Source: Pseudomonadota bacterium (GTDB taxonomy: Bacteria > Pseudomonadota > Gammaproteobacteria > Burkholderiales > Burkholderiaceae_C). Taken from it: a stretch of 56,339 nucleotides of DNA. Positions 17,072 through 25,660 of the stretch are shown here, in pieces. How positions within the stretch are numbered: position 1 is the first letter of the stretch; every line of letters begins with the position of its first letter. The notes beneath the pieces were generated by a model. That model had not been told where the DNA came from, searched no databases, and saw only the letters and a program-made list of their open reading frames with translations. The stretch is taken from positions 1-56,339 of the forward strand of contig JAKOZT010000142.1 of NCBI GenBank assembly GCA_029779845.1. Direction: 5' to 3'. The position numbers and the translations under genes were made by a program.

Positions 17072-17802
17072 ATCCCGGCGACGCGCTGCTCGGCGCGCCC
17101 GGCCCCCACGGCGTGCGCACGCTCACGCTGAACCGCCCCGACAAGGCCAACGCGCTCGGCGAGAGCCTGGTGCTGCGCCTGCACGAGCTGCTCGACGAGG
17201 TCGGTGCGGAAACGCGCGTTCTGGTGCTCACCGGCGCGGGCCGGCACTTCTGCGGCGGCTTCGACTTCGCGGGGTACGAGCAGCAGTCCGAAGGAGAGCT
17301 GCTGATGCGCTTCGTGCAGATCAATGAACTGCTGGCCAGGTTGCGCCGCGCGCCATACGCCACGCTCGCCTGGGTCAACGGGGCGGCCTTCGGCGCCGGC
17401 GCCGACATCGCCTGCGCCTGCGCGTTCCGCTGCGGAACGCCGCAGGCGCGCTTCCGCTTCCCGGGCTTCCAGTTCGGCGTGGCGCTGGGCACGCGCCGCC
17501 TGGCGCAAGTGATCGGCGCGCAGCGCGCCCGCGAGGTGCTGTCGCGCAACGAGGAACTCGACGCGAAGCGGGCCCTGGAATCCGGCCTGCTCGATCAGGT
17601 GACGGACGAGCCTTCGTTCGTGTCGCTGCCGGCCGAACTGGCCCGGCTCACCGGGGGGCTGGACGCCGTGGCGCTGCCGGCGCTGCTGCGCATCACCGAC
17701 CCGGCCGACCACGATGCCGACCTCGCCGACCTCGTGCGCAGCGTCGCCCGGCCGGGTCTCCATGCGCGCGTGGCGCGCTACCGGCAGGCGGGCCGCGCCT
17801 GA
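17059..17802 (+). CDS. Enoyl-CoA hydratase/isomerase family protein, atypical active site
   Basis: A 247-residue crotonase-fold protein. The first oxyanion-hole segment HFCGGFDF (63-70) and second NGAAFGAGADIA (108-119) are recognisable. Aligned by eye with rat mitochondrial enoyl-CoA hydratase, Glu144 is replaced by D116 and Glu164 (in the QPEILLG segment) by G136 in FPGFQFG. A standard syn-hydration of enoyl-CoA is therefore doubtful; isomerase, hydrolase or another crotonase chemistry is possible. Translation appears coupled to the CoA-transferase through a 13-nt overlap. Family sure, reaction not. Confidence 0.82.
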   Translation: MAVVNPGDALLGAPGPHGVRTLTLNRPDKANALGESLVLRLHELLDEVGAETRVLVLTGAGRHFCGGFDFAGYEQQSEGELLMRFVQINELLARLRRAPYATLAWVNGAAFGAGADIACACAFRCGTPQARFRFPGFQFGVALGTRRLAQVIGAQRAREVLSRNEELDAKRALESGLLDQVTDEPSFVSLPAELARLTGGLDAVALPALLRITDPADHDADLADLVRSVARPGLHARVARYRQAGRA

Positions 17803-17821
17803 ACCTCACGACGGAGCCGAC

Positions 17822-18397
17822 ATGAGGCACGAAGCCATCGACGTCATCCGGGCGGAGCATGCGGCGCTCAGCGCCGTGCTCGGCACCCTGCTGGCGCTGT
17901 CGGCGCCGGACCGGGCGACCCCCGCCGACTTCAAGCCGCTGCGGGCGATGCTGCTGTACATCGACGAGTTTCCGGAGCGTCTTCACCATGTCAAGGAGAC
18001 GCAGGTGCTGTTCGCGCGGCTGCGCCTGCGCGCGCCGCGGATGAAGGTGCTGCTCGACCGGCTGGATCACGAACACGAACGCGGCGAAGCCGCCGTCCGG
18101 GTGCTCCAGCATGCGCTGCTGGCCTACGAGCTGATCGGCGAATCGCGGCGCGCTGCCTTCGCGGAGGCGCTGCAGCGCTACGCGGCGTTCTACCGCGAGC
18201 ACATGCGCATCGAAGAACGCGAGGTGCTGCCGCTGGCCGAGGAACTGCTCGGCGACGACGACTGGCGCGAGATCGACGCCGCGTTCGGCGCCAACCGCGA
18301 TCCCCTGACGGGCCATGCGCCCGATGCCGAGTACGCCGAGCTGTTCCGCTTGATCGCCACGATCACGCCCGCCCCCTACGGGCTGGCCGCCGCCTAG
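17822..18397 (+). CDS. Hemerythrin-like cation-binding protein
   Basis: A 191-residue four-helix-bundle protein with the HHE/hemerythrin pattern: RAEH near residues 10-13, LHHVKETQVLF, a central LDHEHERGE and YREHMRIEEREVLP, giving enough His and Glu residues for a non-heme di-iron site. Such proteins bind O2, sense O2 or redox state, or handle iron and NO. As the last gene of an oxygenase operon it may buffer O2 or protect iron centres. The start ATG 17822 follows ACGGAGCC. The stop overlaps the convergent thiolase gene by 4 bp. Confidence 0.85.
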   Translation: MRHEAIDVIRAEHAALSAVLGTLLALSAPDRATPADFKPLRAMLLYIDEFPERLHHVKETQVLFARLRLRAPRMKVLLDRLDHEHERGEAAVRVLQHALLAYELIGESRRAAFAEALQRYAAFYREHMRIEEREVLPLAEELLGDDDWREIDAAFGANRDPLTGHAPDAEYAELFRLIATITPAPYGLAAA

Positions 18398-19581
18398 GCG
18401 CGCTCGAAGATCGCCGCGATGCCCTGGCCGCCGCCGATGCACATCGTCACCAGCGCGTAGCGCCCCTTCACGCGCTGCAGCTCGTACAGCGCCTTGGTGG
18501 TGATGATCGCGCCGGTGGCGCCGATCGGGTGGCCCAGCGAGATGCCCGAGCCGTTCGGGTTCACCTTGGCGGGGTCGAGCCCGAGTTCCTTGACCACCGC
18601 GCAGGCCTGCGCCGCGAAGGCTTCGTTGGACTCGATCACGTCGAGGTCGCCGACCTTCAGCCCGGCCTTGGCCAGCGCCAGCTTCGTCGCCGGCACCGGG
18701 CCGATGCCCATGAGGGTGGGCTCGACGCCGGCATGCGCGTAGCTGACCAGGCGCGCCAGCGGCTTCAGGCCATTGGCCTTCACCGCCTCGGCGCTCGCCA
18801 GCACCACCGCGCCGGCGCCGTCGTTGATGCCGCTGGCGTTGCCGGCGGTCACCGCGCCGTCCTTCTTGAAGGCGGCGCGCATCTTGGCCAGCGTCTCCAT
18901 CGTGGTGCCGGGCTTGACGTGCTCGTCGGTGTCGAAGCTGACGTCGCCCTTCTTGCTCGGGATCACCACCGGCACGATCTGGCTCTTGAAGCGGCCCTCG
19001 GCGATCGCCGCGGCGGCGCGGCGGTGGCTTTCCACCGACAGCTCGTCCATCTGCGCGCGGCTGATGCCGAACTGCTCGCCGACGTTCTCGGCGGTGATGC
19101 CCATGTGGATCTTGTGGAAGGGGTCGTGCAGCGCGCCGACCACGAAATCCAGCATCGGACTGTCGCCCATGCGCGCGCCCCAGCGCGCCTGCGGCAGCAG
19201 GTAGGCGCCGCGGCTCATCGATTCGGCGCCGGCGCCGATGGCCACTTCGCAGTCGCCCAGCAGGATGGCCTGGGAGGCCGAGACGATCGCCTGCAGGCCC
19301 GAACCGCACAGGCGGTTGACGTTGAAGGCCGGCGTCTCCTTGGGCAGGCCGGCGTTGATCGCGGCGACGCGGCTGAGATACGCATCGCGCGGCTCGGTGG
19401 GGACCACCGTGCCCATCGCCAGGTGGCCGACGCTGCCGGCAGCAGCGCCGCTGCGCTCGAGGGCCGTCTTGACCGCCAGCGTGGCCAGGTCGGCCAGCGG
19501 CACATCCTTCAGCGCGCCGCCGAAGGTGCCGATCGCGGTGCGCGCGGCACCGACCACAAAGACGTCGCGGGGCAGGGCCAT
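18394..19581 (-). CDS. bktB: Acetyl-CoA C-acyltransferase / beta-ketothiolase
   Basis: Thiolase cleaving or forming 3-ketoacyl-CoA; 395 residues. The nucleophile lies in NRLCGSGLQAIVSA and the second catalytic cysteine in the C-terminal ALVTMCIGGGQGIAA; the catalytic histidine is in SLGHPIGATGA and the NEAFAAQ loop is present. The sequence closely follows remembered BktB of Cupriavidus (TEPRDAYLSRVAAIN, ARWGARMGD, LDPAKVNPNGSGISLGHPIG), which accepts C4-C5 and longer ketoacyl-CoAs. AGGAGACA precedes the ATG. It is transcribed toward cluster A and could finish its acyl-CoA products, although it is not in that operon. Confidence 0.88.
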   Translation of the reverse strand: MALPRDVFVVGAARTAIGTFGGALKDVPLADLATLAVKTALERSGAAAGSVGHLAMGTVVPTEPRDAYLSRVAAINAGLPKETPAFNVNRLCGSGLQAIVSASQAILLGDCEVAIGAGAESMSRGAYLLPQARWGARMGDSPMLDFVVGALHDPFHKIHMGITAENVGEQFGISRAQMDELSVESHRRAAAAIAEGRFKSQIVPVVIPSKKGDVSFDTDEHVKPGTTMETLAKMRAAFKKDGAVTAGNASGINDGAGAVVLASAEAVKANGLKPLARLVSYAHAGVEPTLMGIGPVPATKLALAKAGLKVGDLDVIESNEAFAAQACAVVKELGLDPAKVNPNGSGISLGHPIGATGAIITTKALYELQRVKGRYALVTMCIGGGQGIAAIFERA

Positions 19582-19686
19582 GATTTCTTGTCTCCTGTGA
19601 GCTGTGACGGAATGCCCACAAGGTACTCCGCCAGCGCTACAGCCGGCTTACAGGCGGCGAGTCGGCGGCCCCGGGGGGCGGCGGCG

Positions 19687-19941
19687 TCAGCGCGGCGCGC
19701 GAGCGGGGAGGGCGGGACGCAGCGACTGCGACAGCTGCCGCGCCTGCTCGACGCCCACGAGGGCCAGTACCAGCGGCAGCACCAGCAGAGCAGCGGCCCC
19801 GGCGACCAGCAGCACGGGAATCACGAGCGTCAGCAGCAGCGCGGTGGCGGCGTGGCGCCAGGCCAGCCCGAGCTGCGAAAGCGGCACCGTGCCGCCGGGG
19901 TGGGGCGTCGACTGGCCGACGGCAACGAGGTCTTGGCGCAT
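19687..19941 (-). CDS. Small hydrophobic membrane protein, unrecognised
   Basis: An 84-residue frame with a polar N-terminus (about 28 residues), about 35 strongly hydrophobic residues (ATALLLTLVIPVLLVAGAAA, then LLVLPLVLALVG) and an Arg-rich tail, fitting one or two membrane helices and an inside-positive C-terminus. I do not recognise the family. No clear ribosome site precedes the ATG, only a weak GAAAG. An opposing frame on the plus strand covers the same DNA but encodes low-complexity Ser/Arg sequence. Moderately likely to be real. Confidence 0.5.
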   Translation of the reverse strand: MRQDLVAVGQSTPHPGGTVPLSQLGLAWRHAATALLLTLVIPVLLVAGAAALLVLPLVLALVGVEQARQLSQSLRPALPARAPR

Positions 19942-19971
19942 GGGCTGCTTTCGTGAGGCTGGCTTGGTTCA

Positions 19972-20007
19972 ACCTTAGTGGCAGGAGCACCCCCCAAACA
20001 AGGGGGT
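19972..20007 (-). promoter_or_regulatory. Possible promoter and G/C hairpin upstream of small membrane gene
   Basis: On the minus strand TTGTTT (19996-20001) and TAAGGT (19972-19977) are 18 bp apart, a plausible -35/-10 pair ending about 30 bp from the 19941 start. The -35 element is the loop region of an ACCCCC/GGGGGT stem (19989-19994/20002-20007). Weak call. Confidence 0.25.
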
Positions 20008-20121
20008 CTCCCCGCGTGATTTGTAATCAAGTGTTATTTCTTCACGACTGCTCCACCGTGAGGAAGTACCGACAGTCCCGCCGCCGCGCTGCCGAAAATG
20101 CGCAATCTCCCTGAGCCCGAC

Positions 20122-21294
20122 ATGCCCATCGACCTGCGAACCCTGCTGATCGCGCTGGCGATCAACCTCCTCACGATGGCGGTGTCCCTGCCGCTGGTGA
20201 TGGGCCGCATCAGCGCGCCGGCGCGGCGCGCGCAGGAGGGCGCCGCGCTGCAGGCGGCCGGCTGGGTGTTCATCCTGGTGTCGGGACTGATGGAGCGCGG
20301 CGGCGCCGCCGACCGGCTGTTCTCGACGCTGGCGATGGTCGCGTTCGCGCTCAGCGTCGCCTTGCTCGCCACCGCCTTCGAGCTGTGGAGCGGGCGCGCC
20401 GGGCGGGTGCGCGCCCAATGGCTGCTGGCGCTGGCGATGCCCCTCGGTTACACGATCGGCTTCGCGCACTACCCCTTTCGGGTCGGCTGGGCCAACGGCC
20501 TGCTGGGCGCGCAGATGCTGCTGGTGGTCGCGACGATGGCGCGCGCCGCGCCGCAGCCGGTGGGCCGCTGGCGCTGGCTGGTGGTGCTGAGCCTGAGCCT
20601 GCATGCCGCGGTGACGCTGGCGCGCGGCGTGCTCGGCGCCTTCTTCACCGAGAGCTACCCGCGCTTCCTGAGTCCGCACCCGGTCAACTACACGGCCGCG
20701 GTGGTCGCGCTGGTCACCTCGATGCTCACGGTGCTGGGCATCCTGCTGGCGCACCGCGACGAGGCGGCGCGCGCGCTCGAGCGGCTGGCCACCGTCGACG
20801 GCCTGACCGACGTGCTCAACCGCCGCGCCTGGCTGGAGCGGGCGCGCACGCTGCTCGATGCCGGGCGCCGCCGCGGCGTGCCGATGGCGGTGCTGATGTT
20901 CGACATCGACCGCTTCAAGCAGATCAACGACACCCTCGGCCACGACGCCGGCGACCGCGCGCTGTGCCTGGTCGCGCAGCAGCTCGGCGCGGCGGCCGGC
21001 GCGGCCGATCTGGTGGGCCGCTACGGCGGCGAGGAGTTCTGCGTGCTGCTGGCCGAAGGGGACGACGCCAACGCGGCGCGCTTCGACGCGCGGCTGCGCG
21101 AGCGGCTGGCGGCGGCCTCGCAGGCCGAACTCGGCTTCGTGATCGGCTACAGCGCCGGCGTGTCGCGCTGCCGCGGCGGGCCCGACTCGCTCGACGCGAT
21201 GCTGCGCCGCGCCGATGCGGCGCTGTACCGCGCCAAGGATGCCGGGCGCGACCGCACGCTGGACACCGGGTTCGGCGTGCTGCAGGTCGCCTGA
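20122..21294 (+). CDS. Membrane-bound diguanylate cyclase (GGDEF)
   Basis: Makes cyclic di-GMP from two GTP. Six or seven hydrophobic segments fill residues about 5-220 (for example LLIALAINLLTMAVSLPLVM and the later AAVVALVTSMLTVLGILL), forming an integral-membrane sensor of unknown ligand. A GGDEF domain follows, from DGLTDVLNRRAW; FDIDRFKQINDTLGHDAGD holds Mg-binding residues and GGEEF (302-306) is the intact active site. The product-inhibition RxxD motif that normally precedes it reads GAAD, so the arginine is missing. ATG 20122 is preferred; an in-frame ATG at 20098 would add 8 residues. No partner gene adjoins it. Confidence 0.87.
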   Translation: MPIDLRTLLIALAINLLTMAVSLPLVMGRISAPARRAQEGAALQAAGWVFILVSGLMERGGAADRLFSTLAMVAFALSVALLATAFELWSGRAGRVRAQWLLALAMPLGYTIGFAHYPFRVGWANGLLGAQMLLVVATMARAAPQPVGRWRWLVVLSLSLHAAVTLARGVLGAFFTESYPRFLSPHPVNYTAAVVALVTSMLTVLGILLAHRDEAARALERLATVDGLTDVLNRRAWLERARTLLDAGRRRGVPMAVLMFDIDRFKQINDTLGHDAGDRALCLVAQQLGAAAGAADLVGRYGGEEFCVLLAEGDDANAARFDARLRERLAAASQAELGFVIGYSAGVSRCRGGPDSLDAMLRRADAALYRAKDAGRDRTLDTGFGVLQVA

Positions 21295-21301
21295 GCCGTG
21301 C

Positions 21302-24300
21302 TCACATGCTGCGGCGGTACTGCCCGCCGACTTCGAAGAGGGCGTTGGTGATCTGCCCGAGCGAGCAGACCCGCACGGCCTCCATCAGCACCTCGAAGAC
21401 GTTGGCGTTGGCGATCACCGCCTGCTGAAGCCGCTCGAGCATCGCCGGCGCCTCGGCGGCGTGGCGCTCGTGGAAGTCGCGCAGCCGCGCGAGCTGGCTC
21501 TGCTTCTCGGCTTCGGTCGAACGCGCCAGCTCCAGGCTTTGCGGCGTCGGGTCGCCGTGCGGGTTGCGGAAGGTGTTCACGCCGATGATCGGGTACTCGC
21601 CGGTGTGCTTGAGCATCTCGTAGTGCATGCTCTCTTCCTGGATCTTGCTGCGCTGGTAGCCGGTCTCCATCGCGCCGAGCACCCCGCCGCGCTCGGCGAT
21701 CTTCTCGAACTCGGCCAGCACCGCCTCTTCCACCAGCTCGGTCAGCTCGTCGATCACGAAGGCACCCTGGTTCGGGTTCTCGTTCTTCGCCAGCCCCCAC
21801 TCGCGGTTGATGATCAACTGGATCGCCATCGCGCGGCGCACCGATTCCTCCGTCGGCGTCGTGATCGCCTCGTCGTAGGCGTTGGTGTGCAGGCTGTTGC
21901 AGTTGTCGTAGATCGCGATCAGCGCCTGCAGCGTGGTGCGGATGTCGTTGAAGGCGATCTCCTGCGCGTGCAATGAGCGCCCCGAGGTCTGCACGTGGTA
22001 CTTCAGCTTCTGGCTGCGCTCGTTGGCGCCGTAGCGCTCGCGCATCGCGGTGGCCCAGATGCGCCGCGCCACGCGGCCCAGCACCGTGTACTCCGGGTCC
22101 ATCCCGTTGCTGAAGAAGAAGGAGAGGTTCGGCGCGAAGTCGTCGATGTGCATGCCGCGCGCCAGGTACGCCTCCACGAAGGTGAAGCCGTTCGAGAGCG
22201 TGAACGCCAGCTGCGAGATCGGGTTCGCGCCTGCCTCGGCGATGTGATAGCCCGAGATCGACACCGAGTAGAAGTTGCGCACGCCGTGGTGCACGAAGTA
22301 CTCGGCGATGTCGCCCATCACCTTCAGGCTGAACTCGGTGGAGAAGATGCAGGTGTTCTGCCCCTGGTCTTCCTTCAGGATGTCGGCCTGCACCGTGCCG
22401 CGCACGTTGGCCAGCGCCCATTCGCGGATCTTGGCGGCTTCGGTGTCGGTGGGCTCGCGGCCGTTGTCGGCCTTGAACTTCTCCAGTTGCTGGTCGATCG
22501 CGGCGTTCATGAACATCGCCAGGATGCTCGGCGCCGGGCCGTTGATCGTCATCGACACCGAGGTGGCCGGATCGCACAGGTCGAAGCCCGAATACAGCAC
22601 CTTCAGGTCGTCGAGCGTCGCGATGCTCACCCCCGAGTTGCCGACCTTGCCGTAGATGTCCGGGCGCGGGTCGGGGTCGTTGCCGTACAGCGTGACCGAG
22701 TCGAAGGCGGTGGACAGGCGCTTGGCCGGCATGCCCTCGCTGACCAGCTTGAAGCGCCGGTTGGTGCGGAAGGCGTCGCCTTCGCCGGCGAACATGCGCG
22801 TCGGGTCCTCGTTCTCGCGCTTGAAGGCGAAGGTGCCGGCGGTGTAGGGGAAGCTGCCGGGCACGTTCTCGAGCAGCAGCCACTTCAGCAGCTCGCCGTG
22901 ATCCTCGTACTGCGGCAGCGCCACCTTGCGGATCTTGCTGCCCGACAAGGTGGTGTGCACGAGCGCGGTGCGGATCTCCCTGTCGCGGATCTTCACCACG
23001 TACTCGTCGCCGGCGTAGGCGCGCTGCATGTCGGGCCACATCGCCAGCAGCTTCTTCGCGCGCGCATCGAGCCGCGCTTCGCGCTCGGCGATCAGCGGCT
23101 GCAAGGCCTCGGCCGGCGCGTCGCAGTCCTTCAGCATGCGCGCGCTCTCGCGCAGCTGCTGGATCTCGCGCGCCAGCCTGGCCTGCTCGCGCGCCTGGCG
23201 CTTGTAGCCGCGCACGGTGTCGGCGATGTCGGCCAGGTAGCGCACCCGCGCGCCGGGCACGATGGGCGTCTGGTGCGTGCTGTGGCGGGTGGCCACCCGC
23301 GGCAGGCGGCCGTCCTTCAGCTTCAGGCCGAGCGCGGCCAGGCGCGGCTCGAGTGCCTGGTACAAGGCGGTCACGCCGTCGTCGTTGAAGCGGCTGGCCA
23401 TCGTGCCGAACACCGGCATCTGCTCGGGCGCGGTCTTGAAGGCCTCGCGGTTGCGCTGCACCTGCTTGGCGACGTCGCGCAGCGCGTCGGCGGCGCCCTT
23501 GCGGTCGAACTTGTTGATCGCGACGAATTCGGCGAAGTCGAGCATGTCGATCTTCTCGAGCTGGCTGGCCGCGCCGAACTCGGGCGTCATCACGTACAGC
23601 GGCACGTCGACCAGCGGCACGATCGCCGCGTCGCCCTGGCCGATGCCCGAGGTCTCGACGACGATCGCATCGAAGCCGGCCGCCTTGCACGCGGCGATCA
23701 CGTCGGGCAGCGCCTGGCTGATCTCGCTGCCGTAGTCGCGCGTGGCCAGGCTGCGCATGAAGATGCGCTGGCCCGAACGCCAGGGCCCGATCGCGTTCAT
23801 GCGGATGCGGTCGCCGAGCAAGGCGCCGCCGCTCTTGCGGCGCGAGGGGTCGATGCTGATCACCGCGACGCGCAGCGCGTCGTCCTGGTCCAGGCGCAGG
23901 CGGCGGATCAGCTCGTCGGTCAGCGACGATTTGCCCGCGCCGCCGGTGCCGGTGATGCCGAGCACGGGGATCTTGGTGGCCTTGGCGGCTTCGTGCAGAG
24001 ACTTCTTCAAGGCATCGCTGGCCTTGCCGTTGTCCAGCGCGGTGATCAGCTGCGCCAGCGAGCGCCAGGCCGCTTCGGTGTGGCCGCGCAGCGCGGCGAT
24101 GTCGGTGGGCGCATGCACGGACAGGTCGACATCGCAGCGCATCACCATCTCGCCAATCATTCCCTGCAGCCCCATGCGCTGGCCGTCTTCGGGGCTGTAG
24201 ATGCGCGCCACGCCGGCGCCTTGCAGCTCGGCGATCTCGGCCGGCACGATCACGCCGCCGCCGCCGCCGAACACCTGGATGTGCGCGCCGCCGCGCGCGC

Positions 24301-24583
24301 GCAGCAGCTCGACCATGTACTTGAAGTACTCGACGTGCCCGCCCTGGTAGCTGCTCAGCGCGATGCCCTGCGCGTCTTCCTGCAAGGCGGCGGTGACGAC
24401 TTCGTCCACCGAGCGGTTGTGCCCCAGGTGGATCACCTCCGCGCCCATGCCCTGCAGGATGCGCCGCATGATGTTGATCGCCGCGTCGTGCCCGTCGAAC
24501 AGCGACGCCGCGGTGACGAAGCGAACCTTGTGCCTCGGGCGGTAGGCGGCAAGCGCCTGGTAGTCGGCGGACAGGTCGGTCAC
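21302..24583 (-). CDS. icmF: Fused isobutyryl-CoA mutase IcmF
   Basis: Coenzyme-B12 mutase interconverting isobutyryl-CoA and n-butyryl-CoA (often also isovaleryl/pivalyl-CoA), with its G-protein chaperone built in. The order in 1093 residues is: cobalamin-binding domain with [13 protein letters not shown] (DxH B12 ligand near residue 32) and SSYQGGH; a MeaB-like GTPase with GTGGAGKSS (about 212-220) and a later NKFD-type base motif; then the substrate-binding TIM barrel with [20 protein letters not shown] and [10 protein letters not shown]. Length matches known Burkholderiales IcmF. Only 19 bp separate it from ppk2 upstream, so the two may be co-transcribed. Confidence 0.93.
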   Translation of the reverse strand: MTDLSADYQALAAYRPRHKVRFVTAASLFDGHDAAINIMRRILQGMGAEVIHLGHNRSVDEVVTAALQEDAQGIALSSYQGGHVEYFKYMVELLRARGGAHIQVFGGGGGVIVPAEIAELQGAGVARIYSPEDGQRMGLQGMIGEMVMRCDVDLSVHAPTDIAALRGHTEAAWRSLAQLITALDNGKASDALKKSLHEAAKATKIPVLGITGTGGAGKSSLTDELIRRLRLDQDDALRVAVISIDPSRRKSGGALLGDRIRMNAIGPWRSGQRIFMRSLATRDYGSEISQALPDVIAACKAAGFDAIVVETSGIGQGDAAIVPLVDVPLYVMTPEFGAASQLEKIDMLDFAEFVAINKFDRKGAADALRDVAKQVQRNREAFKTAPEQMPVFGTMASRFNDDGVTALYQALEPRLAALGLKLKDGRLPRVATRHSTHQTPIVPGARVRYLADIADTVRGYKRQAREQARLAREIQQLRESARMLKDCDAPAEALQPLIAEREARLDARAKKLLAMWPDMQRAYAGDEYVVKIRDREIRTALVHTTLSGSKIRKVALPQYEDHGELLKWLLLENVPGSFPYTAGTFAFKRENEDPTRMFAGEGDAFRTNRRFKLVSEGMPAKRLSTAFDSVTLYGNDPDPRPDIYGKVGNSGVSIATLDDLKVLYSGFDLCDPATSVSMTINGPAPSILAMFMNAAIDQQLEKFKADNGREPTDTEAAKIREWALANVRGTVQADILKEDQGQNTCIFSTEFSLKVMGDIAEYFVHHGVRNFYSVSISGYHIAEAGANPISQLAFTLSNGFTFVEAYLARGMHIDDFAPNLSFFFSNGMDPEYTVLGRVARRIWATAMRERYGANERSQKLKYHVQTSGRSLHAQEIAFNDIRTTLQALIAIYDNCNSLHTNAYDEAITTPTEESVRRAMAIQLIINREWGLAKNENPNQGAFVIDELTELVEEAVLAEFEKIAERGGVLGAMETGYQRSKIQEESMHYEMLKHTGEYPIIGVNTFRNPHGDPTPQSLELARSTEAEKQSQLARLRDFHERHAAEAPAMLERLQQAVIANANVFEVLMEAVRVCSLGQITNALFEVGGQYRRSM

Positions 24584-24602
24584 GGTTCGTCTCCGGTGGA
24601 AT

Positions 24603-25436
24603 TCATTCGACTCGCAGCGCGGCGAGTTCGGGGCTGCCCGGCGGATAGCGCAGCTTGAGGCCTTCGAGGGTCTGCACGACCGCGCGGCCGATCATCAGGT
24701 TGCGGTGCGTCTTCGAGTCCGCCGGCACGATGGTCCACGGCGCCCAGGGCGTGCCGGTGGCGGCGATCGCGCGCTCGTAGGCCTGCTGGTAGGCATCCCA
24801 CTGCTTGCGCACGTCGAGGTCGCCGGCGGCGAACTTCCAGTGCTTGTTCGGGTCGTCCAGCCGCTCCTGCAGCCGCGCGCGCTGCTCGTCCTTCGAGATG
24901 TGCAGCATGAACTTGCACACCACCGTGCCGGTCTCGGCCAGCAGCTTCTCGAAGGCGTTGATCTGCTCGTAGCGCTGGCGTGTCTGCTCGGGCGTGATCC
25001 AGCCGTTGACCGCGGGCACCAGCACGTCCTCGTAGTGGCTGCGGTTGAAGATCACGATCTCGCCGTCGGCCGGCACCTTCTGGTGGATGCGCCACAGGTA
25101 GTCGTGCGCGCGCTCGTCGCCGGTCGGCACCTTCCAGCCCACCGCGTGCACGCCCAGGGCGCTGGTCTGGCCGAACACGCCGCGGATCGTGCCGTCCTTG
25201 CCGGCGGTGTCGGTGCCTTGCAGCACTACCAGCAGCTTGAAGCGGCGGTCGGCGTAGAACAGGTCCTGCAATTCGTCGATGCGCGTGGCCAGCGCCGCCA
25301 CCTTGGCCTTGTCGCGCGCCTTGCTGCCGCTGGAGAAGGGCTTGGCGGCCGGGTCGAAGCGCGCGAGCGCGAAGCGTTTGCCGCCGACCTTGCCGGTGCC
25401 GGCGCCGCAGTGCTGGAAGTCGCGCAGATCGGCCAT
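24603..25436 (-). CDS. ppk2: Polyphosphate kinase 2 family protein
   Basis: Transfers phosphate from polyphosphate to a nucleotide (AMP or ADP, or the reverse). The 277-residue protein has Walker [15 protein letters not shown], Walker B-type [17 protein letters not shown] and the lid/arginine region [14 protein letters not shown] near the end; the [12 protein letters not shown] segment resembles class III PPK2 enzymes, which can make both ADP and ATP. The start [11 protein letters not shown] at 25436 fits the family; an upstream in-frame extension crosses a palindromic operator and is rejected. It precedes icmF on the same strand. Confidence 0.87.
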   Translation of the reverse strand: MADLRDFQHCGAGTGKVGGKRFALARFDPAAKPFSSGSKARDKAKVAALATRIDELQDLFYADRRFKLLVVLQGTDTAGKDGTIRGVFGQTSALGVHAVGWKVPTGDERAHDYLWRIHQKVPADGEIVIFNRSHYEDVLVPAVNGWITPEQTRQRYEQINAFEKLLAETGTVVCKFMLHISKDEQRARLQERLDDPNKHWKFAAGDLDVRKQWDAYQQAYERAIAATGTPWAPWTIVPADSKTHRNLMIGRAVVQTLEGLKLRYPPGSPELAALRVE

Positions 25437-25461
25437 GAGGCGCCTCGTGAGGATGGGGGGG

Positions 25462-25483
25462 CAATTGACGTATACGTCAATTG
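25462..25483. promoter_or_regulatory. 22-bp perfect palindromic operator
   Basis: A perfect palindrome whose core is TTGACGTATACGTCAA, extended by CAA/TTG flanks, 26 bp upstream of the ppk2 start. Perfect 22-bp symmetry is very unlikely by chance. From memory it resembles operators of MerR-family LiuR-type regulators of branched-chain acyl-CoA catabolism, which would suit the downstream icmF; that match is not verified. Confidence 0.7.
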
Positions 25484-25562
25484 GGCAGTGTAGCGCCCGG
25501 CGGCCCTCGCGAAGCTGACACGTCGCCCGGGCCGGCCCCGGGGTTTCCCCGCGGCGATCCGG

Positions 25563-25578
25563 CGTGACGGGCGTCACG
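25563..25578. promoter_or_regulatory. Second palindrome with TGACG arms
   Basis: CGTGACG-GG-CGTCACG is perfectly symmetric. It shares TGACG/CGTCA half-sites with the palindrome at 25462, but with 2 rather than 4 bases between them. It lies in the same ppk2/unknown-gene divergent region and may be a second binding site or independent. Confidence 0.4.
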
Positions 25579-25660
25579 TCGGCGCGGAGGTTTGGCGGCA
25601 CAATCGCGCCGGTTGGGAAACAAGCACGGCGCCACGACGCCGCGGGTGGAGCAGACCCCC

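Noticed and set aside
7428..18397. Possibility that cluster A or cluster B is a mobile island
   Set aside because: No integrase, transposase, direct repeats or tRNA at the borders, and base composition looks like the neighbours; acquisition cannot be shown from this sequence.
19604..19978. Plus-strand frame of 124 codons between bktB and the diguanylate cyclase
   Set aside because: Ser/Arg/Gln-rich low complexity, no ribosome site; the opposing membrane-protein frame is more convincing.
19989..20007. ACCCCC/GGGGGT stem as an intrinsic terminator
   Set aside because: No U-tract on either strand and it lies between two divergent start regions, so termination is not expected there.
21995..24658. 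Very long (887-codon) plus-strand frame opposite icmF
   Set aside because: Pure antisense shadow of the IcmF coding sequence with Val/His/Arg repeats and no recognisable domain.
24584..25660. Possible cobalamin riboswitch controlling icmF
   Set aside because: Only 19 bp separate icmF from ppk2, and the region before ppk2 shows palindromes but no B12-box-like conserved core.
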